7,476 nucleotides of DNA from Bacteroidota bacterium (GTDB taxonomy: Bacteria > Bacteroidota > Bacteroidia > Bacteroidales > Rikenellaceae). The stretch spans positions 1 to 7,476 of the forward strand of contig JAEZTA010000135.1 in assembly GCA_023443765.1 (NCBI GenBank), written 5' to 3'. The notes under the pieces are model-generated. The model saw only the letters and a program-made list of their open reading frames with translations. It made no database searches and was not told where the DNA came from. Below, piece by piece: positions 1 through 4,980 of this stretch (its first letter is position 1; every line of letters begins with the position of its first letter). The translations under genes and the position numbers were made by a program.

Positions 1-2
1 CT

Positions 3-32
3 TTTGCGGATAACTTTTTTGTTGTACTTTTG
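3..32 (+). promoter_or_regulatory. Bacteroidota-type promoter of rpmH
   Basis: A TAnnTTTG -7 element (TACTTTTG, 25-32) is preceded by TTTG at 3-6 with an 18-base gap. This matches the known primary sigma factor consensus of Bacteroidota (TTTG at -33, TAnnTTTG at -7). Transcription would start near 38-41, leaving an AT-rich leader of about 35 nt before the rpmH start. That leader has no Shine-Dalgarno sequence, as is usual in this phylum. Confidence 0.72.
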
Positions 33-73
33 CAATCCGTAAAAATGTCTGAAACAATAAAAACTATATAGCT

Positions 74-241
74 ATGGCAATGAAGAGAACATACCAGCCT
101 TCGCGTCGCAAGCGTATCAACAAGCACGGTTTCCGCGCTCGTATGGCTACGGCTAATGGTCGCAAGGTGCTGGCTGCGCGCCGCGCAAAGGGTCGCAAGA
201 AGCTGACCGTATCGGACGAGTCGACGTTCAAGTACGCTTAA
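74..241 (+). CDS. rpmH: 50S ribosomal protein L34
   Basis: This 55-codon gene encodes bL34, a small, very basic protein of the large ribosomal subunit that binds 23S rRNA. The translation carries the family hallmarks: KRTYQPS near the N-terminus, then RRKR, KHGFRARMAT, NGRKVLAARRAKGRKKLTVSD and a short tail. The length is normal for the family (about 44-55 aa). The start at ATG 74 gives MAMKRTYQPS. The second ATG at 80 would give the MKRTYQPS start seen in many relatives, and without a Shine-Dalgarno sequence the two cannot be separated. The gene has its own promoter just upstream and a rho-independent terminator 21 bases after its TAA stop, so it is probably transcribed mainly alone. Identity is essentially certain; the exact start is not. 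Confidence 0.97.
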   Translation: MAMKRTYQPSRRKRINKHGFRARMATANGRKVLAARRAKGRKKLTVSDESTFKYA

Positions 242-262
242 TTTCTTCGCGGAAAAGAATTG

Positions 263-295
263 AGGCCGGCTCCTTCTGTGGGGCCGGCTTTCTTT
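263..295 (+). terminator. Rho-independent terminator of rpmH
   Basis: A 9-bp stem pairs GCCGGCTCC (265-273) with GGGGCCGGC (280-288), with one T-G wobble and the loop TTCTGT. The pairing extends by A263-T290 and a G-T wobble at 264-289. A T-rich run (TTTCTTT) follows. It lies just after the rpmH stop and before the acetyltransferase, and should end most rpmH transcripts. Confidence 0.85.
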
Positions 296-317
296 CGTTC
301 AATAATACCGTATCGTT

Positions 318-815
318 ATGCTTTCAATCCGCCGGGCTTCCGAAGACGACTGCGCGCTGATCCGCCGCCTGGCCGGGGAGGTTTTTCCCGCTACCTACCG
401 CGAGATCCTCACGCCTGCGCAACTGGACTATATGATGGAGTGGATGTACTCTGCCGAGAGCCTCCTGGGGCAGTTCCGTGCGGGGCATGCCTGGTTTATC
501 GCCTCGTCCGGCGACGAGCCGTGCGGTTATCTCTCTGTCGAGCAGCAGGGCGACGACCTGTTCCACCTGCAGAAAATCTACGTCCTGCCCCGTTTTCAGG
601 GCCTTGGCGCCGGGGAATTCCTGTTCCGGCATGCCGTGGAATACATCCGCAGCGTGCATCCCGGGCCCTGCATGATGGAACTCAACGTCAACCGCCATAA
701 CCGGGCACTGCATTTCTACGAACGCATGGGCATGCGCCGCCTGCGCGAAGGAGATTTCCCGATCGGTGACGGTTACTATATGAATGACTATATTATGGGG
801 TTGGAGATCGTCTGA
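318..815 (+). CDS. GNAT family N-acetyltransferase
   Basis: This is a 165-aa single-domain GNAT protein, which would transfer an acetyl group from acetyl-CoA to an amine on a small molecule or protein; the substrate is not evident. The N-terminal strand MLSIRRASEDDCALIRRL is typical of the fold. The acetyl-CoA pyrophosphate-binding motif A is clear at residues 85-103, with Q94-G-L-G-A-G99 fitting the Q/R-x-x-G-x-G/A signature. Motif B is seen as ELNVNRHNRALHFYERMGM (121-139), with the usual N-x-x-A-x-x-F-Y pattern. The length is normal for the family. It starts 76 bases after rpmH, beyond that gene's terminator, and no strong TAnnTTTG promoter is visible in front of it. It may depend on a weak promoter or on readthrough. 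It is convergent with the phosphatase gene and its last codons form part of its terminator. The fold is confident; the specific function is unknown. Confidence 0.9.
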   Translation: MLSIRRASEDDCALIRRLAGEVFPATYREILTPAQLDYMMEWMYSAESLLGQFRAGHAWFIASSGDEPCGYLSVEQQGDDLFHLQKIYVLPRFQGLGAGEFLFRHAVEYIRSVHPGPCMMELNVNRHNRALHFYERMGMRRLREGDFPIGDGYYMNDYIMGLEIV

Positions 816-825
816 CCCCATTTTT
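795..825 (+). terminator. Terminator overlapping the end of the acetyltransferase gene
   Basis: The stem ATGGGGT (795-801) pairs perfectly with ACCCCAT (815-821), and TTTT follows at 822-825. Inside, AGA (805-807) pairs with TCT (811-813) around a TCG loop, leaving a small internal loop. The left arm and the stop codon lie inside the coding sequence. On the minus strand there is no good U-run, so it probably serves the plus-strand gene. Confidence 0.72.
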
Positions 826-834
826 AGTCCCGGC

Positions 835-1974
835 TCACTCCTGCAGCACCCGTTTCACCCCGCGGTTTCCGACCACCGAGATGCGGTCGCCCTCGATCAG
901 CACGGCGCGACCGCGGTTTTTCCGTCGGTTGAGGTCGTTCTGTACGTTGACGGCGATCACACGGCCGTCGTAAAAGGTTGAAATGTCCGGAAAGATCGTG
1001 TGGCCGACCAACACCCGGTCGGAGTCGTAGCGGCGGAGCAGTGCCCCGGCCTCTTCCGGGGTCAGCGGTTCGTATTTTTCATCCGGAGAGACCATTCCAC
1101 GGTACCAGATCGGTCCCGACGAACGAAACAGGAATTCGAGCGTCGGGTCCTCCTTTCGCTGTTTCGAGGTCCGGAAAAGTCCTTCGCTCATGCGGGTGTT
1201 GACTGTCTCCGGCTCCATGTCGCATTTGAGCAGTTGGGCGCTCAGTCCTGCGTGGACGAAGAGGTTGCGCCCGATGCGCAGCATCGTGTTACGGGTTGCG
1301 AGCCAGCGCCCGAGTTCTGTGTCGGACGAAAACAGTTGGCGGTAATTCTCCATGCCCAGTTGCCGGGCTATTTCGAGATATTTCCCGCGCGCGTAGCGCA
1401 CATCGCCTGCCAGCACCATCCCTTCGTGGTTGCCGAGCAGCAGTACGGCGGCGCCTCCCGCGTCAGCGACTTCCTGTTCGAGTTTGTACATCAGCCACAG
1501 GAGCGGCAGCACGTCATAGCCGCGGTCGAAAATGTCGCCGATCACCACCAACTGGTTATTTCCGTAACTCCATCGGTAGTCGGCGTCGATCACGCCGTGA
1601 GCCTGCAGCAGCGTTGCAAAACTCCGGAAATCGCCGTGGGGATCGGATGTGACGAACAGTTTCGGAGCCTGCACGAGTTTCCAGGGACCTCTTTCGACAG
1701 CATGCGGTGTGACGCTGAACAGGCTGATGTCCCGGCTCGAACGAACTTCGACAGAGCCTCCGTCGTAAGGCGTTACAAGGAGATGGCCCTGCTTGTCGGC
1801 AGTCGCTGTGTAAGTCCCTTTTTCCGCATCGTAGACGATGTAGGGACCGTCGGCGGGGTGTTTCCGGCAAAGGTTGTATTTCGTCGGTTTCGGCTGTGCG
1901 GCAGCGTCCGTCGTCGGGACCGTGCAGAATGTTGCGGCCAGCAGTAGTCCGAACAGCAGGGTCTGGCGTTTCAT
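835..1974 (-). CDS. Exported PPP-type metallophosphatase (calcineurin-like phosphoesterase)
   Basis: This 379-aa protein has an N-terminal signal peptide (KRQ, then a hydrophobic stretch at about 5-18, with likely cleavage near AAAQ at 24-27), so it should act in the periplasm or beyond. There is no convincing lipobox. The catalytic core starts near residue 105 and has the metal-binding motifs of the PPP branch of calcineurin-like phosphoesterases: D111-P-H113-G-D115, G146-D147-I-F-D150-R151-G152, G181-N182-H183-E184, H241 in FVHAG, and G324-H325-T326. A binuclear metal centre hydrolysing phosphate esters is therefore expected. The first motif has S110 where classic PPP enzymes have Gly, which recalls the bacterial 'Shewanella-like' phosphatases. 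Residues 28-104 form a beta-rich region of unknown role. It is the last gene of the minus-strand block, 22 bases after the DUF4924-like gene, and likely cotranscribed with the phosphate transporter. The substrate (protein or small phosphoester) is unknown. Confidence 0.88.
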   Translation of the reverse strand: MKRQTLLFGLLLAATFCTVPTTDAAAQPKPTKYNLCRKHPADGPYIVYDAEKGTYTATADKQGHLLVTPYDGGSVEVRSSRDISLFSVTPHAVERGPWKLVQAPKLFVTSDPHGDFRSFATLLQAHGVIDADYRWSYGNNQLVVIGDIFDRGYDVLPLLWLMYKLEQEVADAGGAAVLLLGNHEGMVLAGDVRYARGKYLEIARQLGMENYRQLFSSDTELGRWLATRNTMLRIGRNLFVHAGLSAQLLKCDMEPETVNTRMSEGLFRTSKQRKEDPTLEFLFRSSGPIWYRGMVSPDEKYEPLTPEEAGALLRRYDSDRVLVGHTIFPDISTFYDGRVIAVNVQNDLNRRKNRGRAVLIEGDRISVVGNRGVKRVLQE

Positions 1975-1996
1975 TTTCCGGTGCGATTCAGGGATA

Positions 1997-2560
1997 TTAT
2001 TTGGTGTCCGTCTTGAACAGGTCTACTTCGCCCCGTTCGACTTTGCCGTACATGTCGGCCAACTCAGCGATTACGGGGGAGATGAATTCGATGGTATCCG
2101 CCACGGCCGGTTTGTCGCCCTCGCCCTTGATGCGGTAGAGCATCGCGGCATAAAGCGCCCGGAAACAGAGTTCCGTGTCGTTCATCCCCGGGTTGCCCAT
2201 CACGGTCCGCAGGCGCGGCAGTTCCGGTTCGAGGTGTGCGTATGTCTGACGGTAATGTGCTCCGGCGGGGAGTTTCATCAACTGGAGATGCAGGTTGTGC
2301 AGGTCCTGGATCAGGTGGAGCGTATGCTCCAGATGCCCTTTCTCCTCCTTGCCCTCCTCGCGGAGCAGGTTTGCGAGATCCATGTACCAGAGCAGGAACA
2401 CGTGCTTCTGCTCCTCGCCGATGTCCTTCCGCGGGGCGATCAGCGTCGAAAAAATCGCTTCGGGGCTGAATTGCAGTGCCCGGAGCAGGTCTTCCAGTTG
2501 CCAGAGGTAGAGAATGTATTCGGCGATGTTCTCACGCCGTTTGGCTTTTGCAATGTCCAT
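1997..2560 (-). CDS. DUF4924-like helical protein
   Basis: This 187-aa protein has no signal peptide or membrane segment and is probably cytoplasmic. It opens with IAKAKRRENIAEYILYLWQLEDLLRA (3-28), which resembles from memory the start of the Bacteroidota family DUF4924; this assignment was not searched. The rest looks almost wholly alpha-helical: an amphipathic stretch at about 48-98 rich in Leu, Glu, Lys and His, and another at about 127-175, separated by a Pro/Gly-rich turn (MGNPGMND, 121-128). No catalytic motif is apparent. Clustered His residues (H76, H79, H82, H88, H91) occur in the middle helices but do not form a recognised metal site. It lies 38 bases downstream of the PhoU-like segment and 22 bases upstream of the phosphatase gene on the same strand, so it is probably in one operon with them. 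Its function is unknown; the context only hints at phosphate physiology. Confidence 0.78.
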   Translation of the reverse strand: MDIAKAKRRENIAEYILYLWQLEDLLRALQFSPEAIFSTLIAPRKDIGEEQKHVFLLWYMDLANLLREEGKEEKGHLEHTLHLIQDLHNLHLQLMKLPAGAHYRQTYAHLEPELPRLRTVMGNPGMNDTELCFRALYAAMLYRIKGEGDKPAVADTIEFISPVIAELADMYGKVERGEVDLFKTDTK

Positions 2561-2598
2561 TTCGTAAACGCTTTTTTCGGTTGTATCCTCCCGGAACC

Positions 2599-3144
2599 TT
2601 ACTTCATCCAGTTCTTCGGCCCCGGCATGTGCCTGAGGAAGTACTGCTGCGACTTGAGCAGGTTACGCGACTGGAGCACCATGTTCTTGGTCTCGGTCAG
2701 GATCGTCAGGTACAACATGCTTGCCTTGGTGTTCGAACGGGCTTCGTTGATACGCGTAAGTTCGGATTTAATCGCCTCGGCAATCGCTTCGAACAACTGG
2801 TCACGGAGCGTCAGCACCATTTCGATGTCCGAGAAGTCGCCGTCGCGCAGCATCAGGTTGATGTGACGGTAGATCGACTCCACGTCGTCGTTGATCGACA
2901 TCAGGTCGCGGGCCTGCTCCTTCGAGAGTCCCTCGTGGTTGTTGTCGATGTGCTCGAACGCCGGGCGCGTGATGTGCATCAGCGCCTTGGTCATTTCGTT
3001 GAGGTAGTCCACCACCTGTACATAGTAGTGGGCCGTGTTGACATCGCCGCCCTGGAGCTTCATGAGCGTCGGCAGCAGCGAGTAATTGCGTTCGCGCGAC
3101 AGGTAGAACAGGTCGTTCGACTCCTTGACCATGTCGCGCAGCAC
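2599..3144 (-). pseudogene. PhoU-like C-terminal part of the phosphate transporter, cut off by an in-frame TAG
   Basis: This 181-codon stretch continues in the same frame directly after the TAG that ends the transporter ORF. Its content is a helical PhoU-like region: KESNDLFYLSRERN (7-20), HYYVQVVDYLNEMTKALMHITRPAFEHIDNNHEGL (39-73), INDDVESIYRHINLML (84-99) and ETKNMVLQSRNLLKSQQYFL (151-170). In Bacteroidota PiT transporters of about 740 aa this region is normally fused to the membrane domain and is thought to regulate phosphate uptake. The first helix of the region lies upstream of the stop, so this piece is not a complete domain. It might still be made if ribosomes restart at the GTG beside the stop (3142-3144) or at the ATG at 3130-3132, or if the TAG is read through. 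The frame is open to a TAA with no other damage. A sequencing error, a recent nonsense mutation, or a true split gene are all possible. Confidence 0.75.
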
Positions 3145-4824
3145 CTAGCGGTTCTCCTTGAAGACGGCGATCAGCGTGCGGTCGTAAATCTTCGTGGCGC
3201 ACTCCATCGTGCGGCATACCTCGTCGCGCAGGTTTCCGATAATATCCTCGTTGGCGTCAGCTTCCTGCTGTACCGAAGTGGCATTCTTGTTTTTCTTGAT
3301 GAAATTGCTGTGGATGAGCATCCAGCCGCACAATACGGTGATGACGATGAATGCCGGGGTCCCGCCGTAGATCAGCGCCAGCCCCACCACGAAGGCGATC
3401 AGGAATCCGCCCAATGCCGTGACGAACCATCCGGCCACGACGGTCATGACGCCTGAAATGCGGTATACGGCGCTTTCGCGGCCCCAGGCGCGGTCGGCGA
3501 GCGACGAACCCATCGCCACCATGAAGCAGACGTAGGTGGTCGACAGCGGGAGTTTGAGCGAAGTCGCCATGGCGATCAGCAGCGCTGAGGTCGTCAGGTT
3601 AACCGTGGCGCGGATCATGTCATAGGGCGAACCGCTGTGCTCCACGTCCTCGTATTCGAAACGCCGCGAAATCGACTCGCGCAGATGCTTCGGAACGACC
3701 CGTTCGATGCCCGAGCTGACGTTGAGTGCCGCGCGGACGATCGTACGTGAAAAGACCGACGAGCCGTATTGTTCCTGCCCGTCGTCGCCCTGCGCCGAGA
3801 GCGAAAGCTCTGTTTCGGAGACGTGCATCGCCTTTTTCGAGGTCCACAGCGTGAGGATCATCATGATGCCTGCGGCCAGCAGAATCAGGAAATTGGCCGG
3901 AACGTTCTCGTTCAGGGCTCCCATCAGCATCCCCGTGTCGCCCGCTTCCCGGGCGATGGAGTAGGCGTCGAACCCGGCTACGGGTACGCCGATGAAGTTC
4001 ACCAGGTCGTTGCCCGCGAAAGCCAGCGCCAGTGCGAAGGTTCCCGACAGGATCGTGATGCGCAGGATGTTGATCTTGAAGCGCTGGATGAAGAACAACA
4101 GCAGCGAGCAGACGATCCAGCAGATAGTCAGGGCCGGGAGCAGGTGGTTGTCGATGAGCTGGATGAAGGCGTTGTCGGCGAGCAGCGACTTGAGCCCTTT
4201 GAAAATGGCGAAATAGACGATCGCCGTCAGCGAAGCGCCGCACCAGAGCGAACCGTAACGGCGGAAAAGCACCGTGTAGCGGAACGAAAAGATCATGCGC
4301 GAAATGTACATAACGAACGTTCCGCAGGTAAAGGCGATCACGACCGACAGCAGGATGGCCGAGACGATACCCATGGCGCGCGAAGTGTTGATGTACTGCC
4401 CGAGCGCCGAGACGCCCTGCGACGGATCGTTTGAGATTTTGTAGATCGACACGGCGATTGCTGCGCCCAGGAGGCAGAATATCAGCGATACGGTGGTCGA
4501 TGTCGGAAGTCCCCACGAGTTGTAGAGGTCCAGCAGGATGACGTTGGCAAACATGACGCCCAGGTAGAGCATCATCACTTCGTGGAACGTGAACAGCCCG
4601 GGGTTGAACATGCCGCTGCGTGCGACTTCCATCATGCCGCTCGACGTAATGACGCCGATGATGATGCCGATGGACGCTACGGTGAGGATAACCTTCATCG
4701 AGGCGGCTTTGGAGCCGATAGCGGAGTTGAGGAAGTTGACTGCGTCGTTCGTGACGCCGACGAAAAGACCTGAAATAGCGAGGATTCCCAGAATGCCGAC
4801 AATGACGGTGTAAATTTCGCTCAT
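3145..4824 (-). CDS. PiT-family inorganic phosphate transporter, ended early by TAG
   Basis: This 559-aa integral membrane protein should import inorganic phosphate by cation symport across the inner membrane. Both PiT signature repeats are present: G23-V-T-N26-D27-A-V-N30 in the first half and G271-N272-D273-L-V-N276 in the second. Each half also carries the paired P-x-S-T-T motif (PTSTT 107-111, PLSTT 426-430). About a dozen hydrophobic segments are visible, with a hydrophilic, charged loop at roughly 330-405. After the last membrane segment (about 480-505), residues 519-559 form a soluble helix that is the beginning of a PhoU-like region. A TAG follows KENR, and the same frame then continues for 181 more codons, so the intact protein would be about 741 aa. 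It is the first gene of the minus-strand block, with a promoter and a Pho-box-like repeat upstream. The transport domain itself looks complete and could function alone, possibly with altered regulation. Confidence 0.93.
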   Translation of the reverse strand: MSEIYTVIVGILGILAISGLFVGVTNDAVNFLNSAIGSKAASMKVILTVASIGIIIGVITSSGMMEVARSGMFNPGLFTFHEVMMLYLGVMFANVILLDLYNSWGLPTSTTVSLIFCLLGAAIAVSIYKISNDPSQGVSALGQYINTSRAMGIVSAILLSVVIAFTCGTFVMYISRMIFSFRYTVLFRRYGSLWCGASLTAIVYFAIFKGLKSLLADNAFIQLIDNHLLPALTICWIVCSLLLFFIQRFKINILRITILSGTFALALAFAGNDLVNFIGVPVAGFDAYSIAREAGDTGMLMGALNENVPANFLILLAAGIMMILTLWTSKKAMHVSETELSLSAQGDDGQEQYGSSVFSRTIVRAALNVSSGIERVVPKHLRESISRRFEYEDVEHSGSPYDMIRATVNLTTSALLIAMATSLKLPLSTTYVCFMVAMGSSLADRAWGRESAVYRISGVMTVVAGWFVTALGGFLIAFVVGLALIYGGTPAFIVITVLCGWMLIHSNFIKKNKNATSVQQEADANEDIIGNLRDEVCRTMECATKIYDRTLIAVFKENR

Positions 4825-4850
4825 GTTGGGGGTTTAGTGCAAATTTTGAA

Positions 4851-4878
4851 CAAATTTACGCCATTTTTTCCTACGAAA
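4851..4878 (-). promoter_or_regulatory. Likely promoter of the phosphate transporter operon
   Basis: On the minus strand, TAAATTTG (4858 down to 4851) matches the Bacteroidota -7 element TAnnTTTG. About 16 bases upstream, TTTC (4878-4875) is a one-mismatch version of the TTTG -33 element. Transcription would start near 4845, giving a leader of about 20 nt before the ATG at 4824. The -7 match is good and the -33 match is weak, as expected if an activator helps. Confidence 0.5.
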
Positions 4879-4896
4879 TAGTTTAGATATTCAATG

Positions 4897-4914
4897 TTAA
4901 CATTAACTTAACAT
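4897..4914. promoter_or_regulatory. Pho-box-like direct repeat (candidate operator)
   Basis: Two identical 7-mers, TTAACAT (4897-4903) and TTAACAT (4908-4914), are separated by 4 bases (TAAC), giving an 11-bp period. This is the geometry of a Pho box (two 7-bp repeats, 4-bp spacer), and TTAACA fits the TT(A/C/T)A(C/T)A half-site known for Bacillus PhoP. It lies about 19 bases upstream of the proposed -33 element of the phosphate transporter. TGTTAA at 4895-4900 and TTAACA at 4908-4913 also form a 6-bp inverted repeat. The region is AT-rich, so chance is possible. Confidence 0.35.
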
Positions 4915-4980
4915 AAACTCCGACTGCGGAATACTAAACGGTTGGCGGTGAACGTTGCACGCATACCAACCTCTCCGTCC

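Noticed and set aside
1000..1947. Long plus-strand open frame (315 codons) opposite the phosphatase gene
   Set aside because: It is antisense to a gene with clear catalytic motifs, has no recognisable domain, and is His/Arg/Val-rich in the way typical of reverse-strand shadows in GC-rich DNA.
3145..3147. TAG read as a sense codon by a genome-wide alternative genetic code
   Set aside because: Gut phages can recode TAG, but nothing phage-like is present, all other genes read normally, and no other gene here contains an internal TAG. Local mutation, error or readthrough is simpler.
3120..3170. Frameshift as the cause of the split transporter gene
   Set aside because: The frame before and after the stop is the same, so a base substitution rather than an indel explains it.
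1874..3456. Two overlapping plus-strand open frames (330 and 326 codons) opposite the DUF4924-like and PhoU-like genes
   Set aside because: Their translations show no family signatures and mirror the real minus-strand genes; they are codon-bias shadows.
3620..4516. Second minus-strand frame (298 codons) inside the PiT gene
   Set aside because: It overlaps the transporter in another frame, is Arg/His/Pro-rich and lacks membrane segments or motifs.
4942..4980. Upstream TTG start for the S41 peptidase
   Set aside because: It would place 13 residues before a complete lipoprotein signal peptide; ATG 4981 fits better.
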